Below, one piece after another: positions 1 through 15,364 of a DNA stretch of 64,000 bases. The notes beneath the pieces were generated by a model. That model was not told the origin of the DNA, made no database searches, and saw only the letters and a list, made by a program, of their open reading frames with translations. This DNA comes from Flectonema sp. DT1601 (lineage: Eukaryota; Euglenozoa; Diplonemea; Diplonemida; Diplonemidae), in assembly GCA_964019425.1 (NCBI GenBank), contig OZ025817.1, positions 744,001 to 808,000 of the forward strand, given 5' to 3'. A program made the translations under genes and the position numbers. Every line of letters starts with the position of its first letter. The first letter of the stretch is position 1.

Positions 1-995
1 CATTTTTTTTAAATTGTTAGTTCTTTTTTTTTTTCTCCTTTTTTTTTTTCCTTTTCTTCATCGCTTCGCAGTATAAGGAAAAATAACTATTAATATTAGA
101 TTTATTTTATCTTTTTTTTTTTTCTTCTTTTTTTTTTTTTTCTTTATATTTTTTTTTTTTAAAAAAAAAAACTCTCGTACCTATTTATGAAGCCGATTTC
201 ATTCCACAATCGGAGTGTCCGTTGTAGAATCACACTAACCCAATGAAGGAAGGGTTGAAGTGCGATTGCCTCATCTGAATAACCAGTAGGATTTGACAGG
301 TGAGAGACTACGAAGGAACACAGATACTACCAAGAGAGTAATTCTCTTAGCTCTTACGACTTTAGAATGATTACAGTACCAATAAACAAAAGAAACGAGA
401 GAAGGGAAAACCGTAATATAATACGGATTGTATCAAAAAAAAGTTAACCAATTCAAGACAATTAGTACTTTATGATACAATGTTAACTAAAGGTAATGTT
501 AGAAGAAGTAAAGTGTGGTTGACCTCGCCTTGTGTCCCCTAGTTAGGAGCTAACTTACAAAGATTGTTTAAAAAGAAAAAAAAGAAATCTTCTTTTTTTT
601 TTTTAACGAAGCAAGAAATTTAAAAAAAAAAAAAAAAAAGGGGGAGGGGGATGGAGACGGGAGAAAATCGCTTTCTTTAGTTCTTTATTGAGTATTATGT
701 ACTTTCTCTCTCTCTCTCCTTTTTTTTTTTCTTTCTTTTTTTTTTGTTTCCCCCCTTAATCAAATTAAGCCCTTGTGGTAGAAAGCGAATCGTTTAAGCG
801 TAACCGTAACGTAACCCATTATTTTATTAAGATTTGCACTGGTTGCAAACAACAAAAAAGAAGGAAAAAAAAGGAAAAAAAAATTGGGAAGAACAAAGCG
901 CGACACTCGCCAAAACTAATAAATCACTCACCCACACGTCACTCTGCAACTCAAGAGAGACGTGCGAATAAACTCTCTATTAGTGGACCAACTGG

Positions 996-1029
<34 letters not shown>

Positions 1030-1271
1030 ATAGGTTTATCTCTTTTGGGGGATACCCCAAAACATTGGGGAAATAACTAACCTCGACTTGTAACCCCTTT
1101 CTGTCAACGAGATTTGAAGAATTATTAGTAACAAAAAAAACCATAATTCAAAGTAAGAGAGGGGGAAAAGGGGAAAAAAAAAAAAAAAAAAACCAAGAAA
1201 CTAAAGGGAACACCACCAAAGTAATAATAGTACACGTTTTCCGATCAAACATTTTTTCACTTTACAAAACC
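1..1271. other. intergenic, homopolymer-rich, no gene seen
   Basis: This stretch is dominated by runs of T and A, one G-rich patch near 641-655 and a CT run near 704-720. The only long open frame (about 775-1080, plus strand) is mostly Lys and Arg codons made from A-tracts and resembles no protein. It lies 3' of the minus-strand gene that ends at 1272, so it holds that gene's 3' UTR and the start of the next intergenic spacer. No tRNA or snRNA was recognised. Confidence 0.6.
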
Positions 1272-3542
1272 TTATTCGATATAAGAATCACCAAATGCAG
1301 ACTTAATAAAACCTGGATATCTCTGAAACAACTCTTCCTGGCTGAGTCCTTCCGAAACCTCATCAGGAAGAATTGCCCACCCAGTAATAGGAGCATCACC
1401 ATCATCAGAAGTAGCCTCTGAGTATTGTTTTAGGCAATTAGTAATATGTGTTGTCCATTTATCGCTCATTATAACATCGTGAATGGATGAAGCTGAGGGA
1501 TCAATATCCCGGTTTTTAACGACTCCAAACGATGTCGTCATTAGGGACACCAGTAACACTAAGCTACGTTGATTCTCACCGTATAAATAACACGAGTTAA
1601 GACCAGTTCCTAAATACTTAAATATCTCAAATAGTCTTTCAAGAGGATAAGCGACTTCGTTTGATTGTAAACGGATTTCATCGAGCCCTCCGAGGAGGTT
1701 TTTATGATTTCTGACGAGTGGGATATCAACCCATCGTTTTCCGTTTTCTAACTTTGCGTCGGAAGGGTAGACCGAAACGCCCATATGTGTGATCTGAGGC
1801 GGAGTTCCTCGTTCTTCTGCACCGTCGCATGTTTCGAGTGAAAACGTTCCATCAGAACCAAGTTTGAGAGCCATTCCAACAAAACCTGTTTCTAAATTTC
1901 CAAAATGCATTGAAATTGGAATACCTGGTTCGTCACTAAAATATCGATAATCACGAGCTGTGAGAGTATCTCTCAAATTGAATGAAACAGTTAGTATGTG
2001 TTCAATGTTTAGGTTTAGTATCATACTTCCCATCATCCTTTCTAGTTGTAATAATTGAGCAGGTGATGATGACCAAATAATTCTTGGATTAGCTCTGAGA
2101 AGAATCTCAGGAGAAATGTTACTACTACTGAGGTACAACTCACACTCATCAGGAGACGTCAAAGTTGATATCACTGGCAACCAGCCTCCGACATCATGAA
2201 AATCAACTAACGACAATATACTCCGAGGCGATGCCGATCGAATCGTTGCTGAACATCCAACCAACGCAGATGAAAACACCAATCCAGAGTGAGTATACAC
2301 CCCTTTTCTTTCAACAGATTTAAGAGGGTGTTCATAAAAAGTAATGCAAGGCATATCACTTGTAACTTCTTGAATTCGAGAATCAACCGTCGCTTTTATA
2401 ATGTTCTCGTCAACACCAACTTCTTTAAATGAATTCCACGTCATAGCCTTAATAGAATCGTCCAACAGAGTTGTGTCTTGTTGTGGGTCAGTAATAGGAT
2501 CGTTCAATAGAACGATTGATTCTACATTTTTAAAAGATGACGATTTGCAAAATGCTTCAGTTTTAAAGCAATCAAGAGAATCTGTTACAACAATTGAGCA
2601 TTTACAGTCTCCAATTATCTCCAATATTGATGAGCAATCAGATTCTGGATTAACCGGAACAACGACACCACCAATTGACATCACACTAAGACTAATTATG
2701 ATTAATTTCTGACTGGAAGAGTACTGTTTTGATAAGAATAACACACTCTTTCCAGGTCGTAGACCAAGCCCGATAAGTGACCCGGAAGCCATTGAAACCT
2801 CTCTGTATAAAAGAACATTAGTTATACTCGATACGTGTAGCTTTTTACCCTCCTCGTGTAGTGTCATCAACGCTCTGTCAATAGCACGTTTTGTAAGTCG
2901 GAGTTGGAATAATCGAGGGATCGTATCTTTGCTGTCATTTTGAATTTCGTGTCCAGGTTTTTTTAAGAGTCTCATACTTGACATTGATTTCTTTTTTTGA
3001 AGAGGTTTTGAGTGATTATTTGCTTTAGTTTCTGTTGGTGATGTGACTCCGTTTGTCGCTCCACCATCAGTCGTTAACATTTCTGGTGATAAACCAGAAG
3101 TGTCCCAAACAAGATAAACATAACGAATAGCACCCTCTTCAAACGTAAATGAATAAACAAAATCAGCGCTACACTTCTGAGTCATACAAAGACCACTAAT
3201 TGTAACTTCATTCTCAGAGGCTGTGGTACTTCTTAGGGATGAAGTGTATATTTGTGATGAGTTTAATTCACTTCTCCATCCAGCGAATTGCTGTACCGTC
3301 TTTAGGTGCTTCACAGCTGGGTTAGCACAGATGAAGATTGTCTCCTCATCCCAGAAATGTTCAGCAATTTGTTTCCATCCCGAACCAGTCTCTAATTCCT
3401 TACAAACGTCTGAAGCAATCTTAATTATATCCGACGATGGTTGGGTTGGAGACTTCTGCGGGGCTGCTATTTCATCTGATGTTTTTGATCCCCGTTTTCC
3501 TACCCTTTTGGAGATGGGCTTACTAAACGAGCCTCTTTTCAT
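1272..3542 (-). CDS. Acyl-CoA synthetase-like (AMP-binding fold) protein with N-terminal NTF2/SnoaL-like domain
   Basis: 756 residues from the ATG at 3542. The frame is open to 3587, but a good 3' splice acceptor (TTTATCACCTCAG) ends 9 bases before this ATG, so the longer start with its Ile run is unlikely. Residues about 40-150 look like an NTF2/SnoaL-type fold (GWKQIAEHFWDEETIFI ... FEEGAIRYVYLVWDTS). Residues from about 215 onward follow the adenylate-forming layout: an N-terminal Rossmann-like part (GLRPGKSVLFLS ... GGVVVPVNPES) and a C-terminal subdomain near NEVAYPLERLF ... CYLYGENQRSLVLLVSL, as in long-chain acyl-CoA synthetases. The P-loop-like motif that should read roughly SSGTTGxPKGV is badly degenerate (HPLKSVERKGVYTHSG), so adenylation activity is doubtful and a binding or regulatory role is possible. 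It is the last gene of the minus-strand cluster in this window. Confidence 0.6.
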   Translation of the reverse strand: MKRGSFSKPISKRVGKRGSKTSDEIAAPQKSPTQPSSDIIKIASDVCKELETGSGWKQIAEHFWDEETIFICANPAVKHLKTVQQFAGWRSELNSSQIYTSSLRSTTASENEVTISGLCMTQKCSADFVYSFTFEEGAIRYVYLVWDTSGLSPEMLTTDGGATNGVTSPTETKANNHSKPLQKKKSMSSMRLLKKPGHEIQNDSKDTIPRLFQLRLTKRAIDRALMTLHEEGKKLHVSSITNVLLYREVSMASGSLIGLGLRPGKSVLFLSKQYSSSQKLIIISLSVMSIGGVVVPVNPESDCSSILEIIGDCKCSIVVTDSLDCFKTEAFCKSSSFKNVESIVLLNDPITDPQQDTTLLDDSIKAMTWNSFKEVGVDENIIKATVDSRIQEVTSDMPCITFYEHPLKSVERKGVYTHSGLVFSSALVGCSATIRSASPRSILSLVDFHDVGGWLPVISTLTSPDECELYLSSSNISPEILLRANPRIIWSSSPAQLLQLERMMGSMILNLNIEHILTVSFNLRDTLTARDYRYFSDEPGIPISMHFGNLETGFVGMALKLGSDGTFSLETCDGAEERGTPPQITHMGVSVYPSDAKLENGKRWVDIPLVRNHKNLLGGLDEIRLQSNEVAYPLERLFEIFKYLGTGLNSCYLYGENQRSLVLLVSLMTTSFGVVKNRDIDPSASSIHDVIMSDKWTTHITNCLKQYSEATSDDGDAPITGWAILPDEVSEGLSQEELFQRYPGFIKSAFGDSYIE

Positions 3543-3553
3543 GTTTTCGTGCT
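3543..3553 (-). promoter_or_regulatory. Putative trans-splice acceptor upstream of the acyl-CoA-synthetase-like gene
   Basis: Read on the minus strand, TTTATCACCTCAG is followed by CACGAAAAC and then ATG. An (ATT)n run supplies the T-rich tract. This is one of the cleanest examples of a pattern seen before nearly every gene here and fits spliced-leader addition; a 5' UTR cis-intron cannot be excluded from sequence alone. Confidence 0.5.
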
Positions 3554-3790
3554 GAGGTGATAAAATAATAATAATAATAATAATCACAAATCCCTCATAA
3601 GTTAAAATACCGAAAATGTTTTTTTTTTTTTAATTTCTGGAAGAAAAAGAATAAGGTAGCTAAAAGCTCACACTTTGAATTTCAACTACAATAATAAATA
3701 AATAATATCAAAAAGAGTTGATTGTCAGGATCTCCCAACGATCTAAAACAAAACCATCGTTCTTTGAAAAAGAAATTGTTAAATTAAATA

Positions 3791-4615
3791 TCAAGCTGTA
3801 TTTGGTCTGTCGAAGAATGACATCACATCAGGCTGGTGAGTAATTCCAGTTCCAGGACGATCACCTGCTTTGTCATCAGCAGTATAACTTACAACTATCG
3901 GTGTACTCTGACGAGATGTTAACATATTAAAAGAATCCGTTGGAGGTGGTGCTGGAGTCTGAATAAGTGATAACTCTGGGTGGATATCTCTCAAGATTGC
4001 CACAGTTATTGTATCACAAGGATGTTGCTTTAAAGCTGTCGCTAAATTATTTAAACGAACACGATGAGTTGAATCGAGTGATGAAAACGTTTCGATTGCG
4101 ACCAACAAATCTCTTGAATTCTCAAAAATTAAAACACAATTATCAACAACATCAACAAGACCATCACAAGGTACTAAAGATAAACAAACAGCTATAAATT
4201 TTATACAATGAAGCTCTGTATCACACGTTATGTTTTCTATATCATCATCACCACCAGAAGCTCTCAATGTTAACTGTGTTGCCGCATTGATCGACTCTTC
4301 AGAAAGGCCCGATATCTCAGCATGAGTGAATAGGGATGATAATTTTATATATTCTTCCCCTTTCAAACTATTTCTTAAGTGTTGTAATTGGTGAATGGAG
4401 CAGAGAATAGATTTTGTTCCGTTTTTCTCTTCTGACAAGTTTCTGAAATACCTTTCAGAGAATTCATAAAGATTTTTATTCGAATATAAAATCGGTTCCT
4501 CTCCGTCCTCACTGGAACCACACTCTCTCAGTACAGCTTTCGTGAATTCCTGGGCGATAGCTTTCAGCCCCAGAGGTATCATGTTACTCTGTGGAGACGG
4601 GTCTTCTTCCTCCAT
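3791..4615 (-). CDS. RIIa-domain protein, ropporin / radial spoke protein 11-like
   Basis: 274 residues, no intron. Residues about 12-60 (IPLGLKAIAQEFTKAVLREC ... LYEFSERYFRNLSEE) fit the RIIa dimerisation/docking domain: Ile-Pro start, amphipathic helix, then a second helix ending YFxxL. This domain in PKA RII, ropporin and RSP11 binds amphipathic helices of anchoring proteins such as RSP3 in flagellar radial spokes. The region near residues 125-160 (HCIKFIAVCLSLVPC) recalls the second conserved block of ropporin-like proteins. There is an unusual insertion of about 12 residues inside the RIIa region and a disordered Pro/Thr/Ser-rich C-terminus. A likely role is in the flagellar axoneme or matrix. 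A candidate acceptor (TTATTTTGACAG) lies about 45 bases before the ATG, the least convincing spacing in the cluster. Confidence 0.6.
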   Translation of the reverse strand: MEEEDPSPQSNMIPLGLKAIAQEFTKAVLRECGSSEDGEEPILYSNKNLYEFSERYFRNLSEEKNGTKSILCSIHQLQHLRNSLKGEEYIKLSSLFTHAEISGLSEESINAATQLTLRASGGDDDIENITCDTELHCIKFIAVCLSLVPCDGLVDVVDNCVLIFENSRDLLVAIETFSSLDSTHRVRLNNLATALKQHPCDTITVAILRDIHPELSLIQTPAPPPTDSFNMLTSRQSTPIVVSYTADDKAGDRPGTGITHQPDVMSFFDRPNTA

Positions 4616-4830
4616 TGGAAGAATCTTTTTTTTTTTTTTTTTTTAGAAATCCCCCGTTCCTGTCAAAATAACGATGTCTCAAAGAATACAGCAAACTCAT
4701 AACCTTTTTTAACCTACTTGGTTGTATTGTATTTTAAGAACGATGAGCATCTTCCGCTGTGCGAATGCTATCTGAAGGAATGATATAATTCTACATCGTG
4801 AAGGCTTGTGTGTTTAAAGGCAACGACAGT

Positions 4831-6387
4831 TTAAAGTCCAACTAGCTTATCGTTTAAAGAAAGTCGATCTGCAGAGGCTTTTGGTTTATTGTTTTCTCCT
4901 CCTCCTCCTCTCCGATTATCAATATTTTTGTACCAATTACCATCTGTGTCCTGTTGCAAAGATTTTGATTTTGGGGGTTCGCATGAGAAACCAGCTCTCG
5001 CAATTACATTGAAATACTCTTTGTTACTATCAGTGACCAACTCACCCCCATAAGTTGGAGTCTTTGAGATGGTTTGCTCAAGACGACTAATTGGAGAGCC
5101 ACAGTCATGAACTTCATCAACACGTTGCTGTTTTGATAAGTCTTCAGAAGTTGAAGAGGATTTTGTATGTTTGAAATTATCTAAAGGATATGCCTCACCT
5201 TCATACTTCGATAATGGTAATTGGAATACCCCCTTCGTTGAATAACCAGATCTTTTAACGCAATCAGAGTATAGTTCAATAAATTCAGATGACTCCTTCA
5301 CTCCTGAGATCCATTGCAATCGACGAACCTCATCAGCGATTGAAAGCTGTCTTAAGGCTGCGAGAACCTTCATGTATGAACCGTATGTTTTTTGATATTT
5401 TCGGAAACCATCTGCGAGCATTCGCTCATACAGAGCTGTTGATCTTTTTAATATAAATTCATCATTCCCTTTGCCAACCAATTCTGACATGGCGTAGAAG
5501 AAAGTACTGTAAGAAGTTATATCCACTTTGCAATTATTTTCAGCCATTCTAAGAAGGACCTCTTCATACCTGTGTGGAACACGCGCTCTGATGTATATTA
5601 ATATTAAGATGTTATAGTTTGATGTTTTTTGACTTTTTCGTTTTTCAAGTTCAGTAACAATCCCATCAGCTTTGTCGACTAGTAGGTTTCGAAGGCAAAT
5701 GTTCAAAAGTGACACCTGAGCTAGATACCATAGCCCATTGGTTTTATCGAAATAAGGGTTCAGTTTATTGTATAAAAAAGATATGTTTTCATCGGTGTTG
5801 CAACAGGACAACGCAACAGCAGTTAAACGAAGTTCAGGTTTTGAAATTTCACTGTAAAATTTCATTGCCAACTGTTCACTGTTATTATCCCTAGATAGGT
5901 ATCCGAAAATTGCAAACTGCGCCTTTGAAGAAACTTGTTTATTGTTGTATTCTTTTTTAAAATTTTTCATTCTGTTGAAAGGGTCTATACCCCTCTTTGC
6001 ATCCAAAATAATTAATAAATTATCAATATGAATTCTGTGTTTAATTTTTTTTTCAATCATTTCCTTAACTAATATATCAGCGAATTTAAATGTTTTTGCC
6101 GACACACAGAACTCCAATAAAACTGAGTATGTCGCATGGCCGTGGATTTGACCTCTTGACGCTCGTTTAACTCGTTCTGTTGTTATCCAATTATAAACCT
6201 TTAAATTCTCACGATAGTTGTTTGGATTGTGGCGCAATCTACCTCCCATATGCAATAACATCTTTTTGTAGAATGCTGCTGTTTCATTGTCTGTACAGGC
6301 TCTAATCACTGGTTCAGTCAGGCGAAACCCCTCTCGTTGTGATCTTCTTGCGGTTGGTAGGATCGCCTGTAACAACACACGAGACAT
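4831..6387 (-). CDS. Pentatricopeptide repeat (PPR) protein, probably mitochondrial
   Basis: 518 residues from the ATG at 6387. The frame extends upstream to 6456 only through a poly-Lys run made by an A-tract; ATTTTACAG ends 2 bases before the ATG, which supports the shorter start. The N-terminus (MSRVLLQAILPTARRSQREG) is basic and amphipathic with no acidic residues, as in a mitochondrial presequence. PPR-like helical pairs are visible near HATYSVLLEFCVSAKTFKFA, SNYNILILIYIRARVPHRYE and DITSYSTFFYAMSEL, with more degenerate repeats between them. The last ~120 residues are hydrophilic and lack repeats. PPR proteins bind organellar RNA sequence-specifically; euglenozoan mitochondria carry many. 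The target RNA cannot be inferred. Confidence 0.6.
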   Translation of the reverse strand: MSRVLLQAILPTARRSQREGFRLTEPVIRACTDNETAAFYKKMLLHMGGRLRHNPNNYRENLKVYNWITTERVKRASRGQIHGHATYSVLLEFCVSAKTFKFADILVKEMIEKKIKHRIHIDNLLIILDAKRGIDPFNRMKNFKKEYNNKQVSSKAQFAIFGYLSRDNNSEQLAMKFYSEISKPELRLTAVALSCCNTDENISFLYNKLNPYFDKTNGLWYLAQVSLLNICLRNLLVDKADGIVTELEKRKSQKTSNYNILILIYIRARVPHRYEEVLLRMAENNCKVDITSYSTFFYAMSELVGKGNDEFILKRSTALYERMLADGFRKYQKTYGSYMKVLAALRQLSIADEVRRLQWISGVKESSEFIELYSDCVKRSGYSTKGVFQLPLSKYEGEAYPLDNFKHTKSSSTSEDLSKQQRVDEVHDCGSPISRLEQTISKTPTYGGELVTDSNKEYFNVIARAGFSCEPPKSKSLQQDTDGNWYKNIDNRRGGGGENNKPKASADRLSLNDKLVGL

Positions 6388-6397
6388 CTCTGTAAAA

Positions 6398-6434
<37 letters not shown>

Positions 6435-7306
6435 AGCTGCTTAAGAGCTTTATCATAACACTTAGAAATAAGACGTTGGAAAATTATTAAGAAACAAAAT
6501 AAAAAAAAAAAAAAAAAAAAATTTAGAATACTAACATGTGATTGTGATTTTGCTGAATTTAGAAAAAAAAAAAAGGGGGTTAACTGTTTGATTTTGTACG
6601 TAAAATACAAATGTATTGTATCATAAACAACATAACGATAATTTAACATTAGTTCTGAGATACAGTGACTAGGTGTGATGCTTAACTTAGCCTTTTAAAG
6701 TAACTATTAGGTTTCGAGAGTAATCCATATACCTCTTACCTGGGAAGATATATAAAAAAATAAAACAACAACAAAAAACATCATAATCATAGAGATTAAT
6801 TTTATTATGCTTTTGAAAAGGGGTGTTTTTTTTTTTTTTTTTTGTTTTTTTTTCTCACTCTTCTCAGACAACACACGTTGCACATATACCAAAACATTTC
6901 TTTTTTTTTTTTTTTGAGCGAACCAACACAACACTTCGCAACGGACGATGGAAATTAGAGCAACAAACACATTACTCTCTATCTCACCCCCTCTCTCCAT
7001 TCAAAAGGTAAAAACCGATCTGTCTCGTTCCCTGCTAGTGGGTGAATAATCATATGGCCTTTATAAAGCCTAAAACCAACTCTATATTGCAATGTTAAGA
7101 AACCAATAGGGTCACTCAGTACTCTACTGCTACCGATCGCAGGCTCTCAAAATAACTGAAACGAACCCACAGACGGTATTTGGTAGTTGTTAAAGGAAAA
7201 AAAAAAAAAGCTAAGCGACGAAAACATAACGGAATATGGTAAAACAGAAAAAAAACAACAGACCCCCTCCTTTTTTTTTTTTTTTTTTAATTATTTTTTA
7301 ACAAGA
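6388..7306. other. intergenic spacer between TRAPPC8-like and PPR genes
   Basis: The spacer holds several long A and T runs (6399-6433, 6501-6521, 6828-6843, 7270-7288). It also contains a sequence that recurs inside a transposon at the far end of the window, listed separately. Its open frames are built from homopolymers or are shadows. No RNA gene was recognised. Confidence 0.5.
6575..6740. repeat. Dispersed sequence, also found at 62480-62625 inside a MULE-type element
   Basis: About 160 bases match 62480-62625 collinearly on the same strand, sharing blocks such as GATAATTTAACATTAGTT, ATACAGTGACTA and GGTTTCGAGAGTAATCCATA, with small indels between. A third, weaker and shorter relative lies at about 15020-15135. 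On the minus strand the conserved block starts with a splice-donor-like GTAAGAGGTATATGG. It is either a small dispersed repeat or host DNA captured by the transposon. Confidence 0.6.
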
Positions 7307-13304
<5,998 letters not shown>

Positions 13305-13394
13305 TTTTTTTTTTTTTAAGAGCGATACCCCCTTACTCTTCCTGTTGGAAAATGAAGTTGTAAAATAATCAATACCTTCATCCAAAGACATCAC

Positions 13395-13795
13395 TTATTC
13401 ATTTAATCAGAATGCGTAACGTTGTCTCTATGATGTGCTTGATTCCTTATCACTGAGTCAAAAAATAATTTTTTTTTTTTTCCTTTTTTTTTTTTTACTT
13501 CTTGATGAGACTTTTTATTTGACTGTGTTCGTAGTATGGCACAAAAAAAAAAACATAGAAACTAGTGCTTATGGAAGCAACTCACCATAAAAGAGTGAGA
13601 ATTATAAAAGTTCAGCAGGTGTGCTGAGTATATTATGTTGTAGTCAGTACCGATTTTTTTTGTTTTGAAACAATTACTCAAATTGGTAGCCATCGTATTT
13701 CTTATCAGACTTTTCCTGTTGTAGATGTCGTCAATTATTATTAGGTAACAGTTGAAAAAAAAAAAAAAAAAAAAACAATCAAAAAAAAATTTTTA
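13395..13795. other. intergenic spacer
   Basis: Spacer between the lysine-rich protein gene and the TRAPPC8-like gene. It contains T runs near 13469-13496 and a long A run at 13755-13774. No conserved element was recognised beyond the putative acceptor near 13340. Confidence 0.5.
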
Positions 13796-14720
13796 TTAAA
13801 TTGAGGCCATCCATACCTTAGCTCTCTGAACCCCAAATTCCTTAACCTTCTTCTTCCTCTTACCAGATCGAACATGCCAGTTCTTCTTCTTCACTGTTTG
13901 TCTTTCCTTGAATCCTCTCGTTTGAACAACTTTTTTTTGGTACTTTTGTTCTGCTTCATTCTTAGCTTCCGGATCGGCAGCAGTGAGTCTGATCTTCGAA
14001 AAGGTCGCGAATTGATCAACAGAAAGATCATCAACGAACTTTTTAGGAACGTTGGCCAAGAATTTAGGTATCTGTTATTTTTTTGATTATTTATTTAATA
14101 AAGGTTTTCGGTAACTCGTCAAAAAAAAAAAGAAAAAGGGGAAAAAAAATACTACAAACCTCATCAGGAAAGCTGTGAAGGTATCTATGCGACATGGATT
14201 CAAACGTTTCTAGTAACCCAACGATGGCTTTGGAACGGTTTTTTGTAACTTCCGCTCCCCAAGTTGACTCCTTCCAATGTCCAGCTCTGAATTGTGTGAT
14301 GGCTTTGCATGCTTGACGAAACGAAAGTTGAGCTGCTGCTCGACGTTGTTTGTGTTTACTCTTTTTACTGCTGTTTGGTTTTGGACGTTTATCGCTGTCG
14401 TCTTCTTCGTCATCGCGTTTGCGTTTTTCCTTTTTAACTTCTTCTGTGAATTCCTCATTCTCTTTCTTCTCTTCTTTGATTGTCGTCGTAGCGGAATCTT
14501 CTGCTTTTGATTTTTTTTCCTTCTTTTCCTTCTTCTCCTTCTTCTCTTTTTTTACTTTTTCATCTCCCTCTGTTTTAGTCTTTTTCTCCTTCTTTTCTTT
14601 CTTCTCTTTCTTCTCCTCCTTGATTGCGATGTCTTCGTCTTCTATTTTAACTTTCTTCTCCTTCTTTTCCTTTTTTTCTTTCTTCTCCTTCTTTTCTTTC
14701 TTTTTTTCAACGTCCCCCAT
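13796..14720 (-). CDS. Lysine-rich basic protein of unknown function (possibly nucleolar)
   Basis: Two exons, 14720-14160 and 14071-13796, joined at phase 0 with donor GTTTGT and acceptor TAACAG, giving 278 residues. The first ~110 residues are low-complexity KKEKK repeats. A folded-looking part follows (LSFRQACKAITQFRAGHW ... SKAIVGLLETFESMSHRYLH ... IPKFLANVPKKFVDDLSVDQ). The end is strongly basic (WHVRSGKRKKKVKEFGV). The exon junction falls inside a coherent stretch (HSFPDE then IPKFLANV), which supports the intron. I do not recognise the family; KKE-rich tails are common in nucleolar, ribosome-biogenesis and chromatin proteins, which is only a hint. A clean acceptor (TTTCACCTCATCAG) ends 12 bases before the ATG. 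Confidence 0.6.
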
Positions 14721-15364
14721 CGGACAGTTTTTCTGATGAGGTGAAATAAATTAAGTAGTGTAATCCATCACTAACCAAAGAAAAAAAAAAATTGTAAATG
14801 TGTTCCTGTTTTGAAAAATAAAAATTAAATATGTTTTCACATTTTTTTATTTATGAAAAAAATAAATAAATTTTAATAAATCTAACAATGTGCACGACTT
14901 TAAAAAATGCAATTTTTTTTTTTTTTTTTTTTTTTTCCAATAAAAAACAGTGCATACGTATACTCTAACAAAAACAACAAAAGAAAACAGGGTCCCGAAT
15001 AGAATACAGTCAATTTAAAAAATGGGATGCAAAACCGTATAATATCATAACATAAAACGACAATTAAACAATCTGTTAAGGATACAGCGACCTACCTCTT
15101 TACCTATCATCAGTACAGTGTAGAAGTAAAAAAAAATGGGATGGGGAAAAAAGTTTTTTTTTTTTCTTACAAAAGGTTGAAAGGAAACAAGACTAAAATC
15201 ACAGCTACGTACATCAAAAATATAAACCACAATCTAGTTTTTTTTTTTTGGGGTACTAAATATTAAAAAAATACAAAAGGGGATGGGAAAGAAAAAAAAT
15301 TCCGAAAAACCCAAGGCTGCAGAAGTAGAAGTGTAAGTAGGCACCAAATATGAGCCTTACAGAA
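14721..15364. other. intergenic spacer with a weak relative of the 6575-6740 repeat
   Basis: T-rich spacer. Around 15020-15135 the sequence resembles 62480-62660 in order, with a shared ATCAGTA..GTGTAGAAGTAA block, an ACCTCTTTACCT block and a TATCATAACATAAAACGA block. No coding or RNA gene was seen. Confidence 0.4.

Noticed and set aside
775-1080. 101-codon Lys-rich open frame on the plus strand
   Set aside because: Made of A-tracts, antisense to the cluster, with no domain and no acceptor.
6720-6745. U1 snRNA-like 5' end (CTTACCTGG)
   Set aside because: The match is short, the rest of U1 is absent, and the related sequence at 62620 lacks it.
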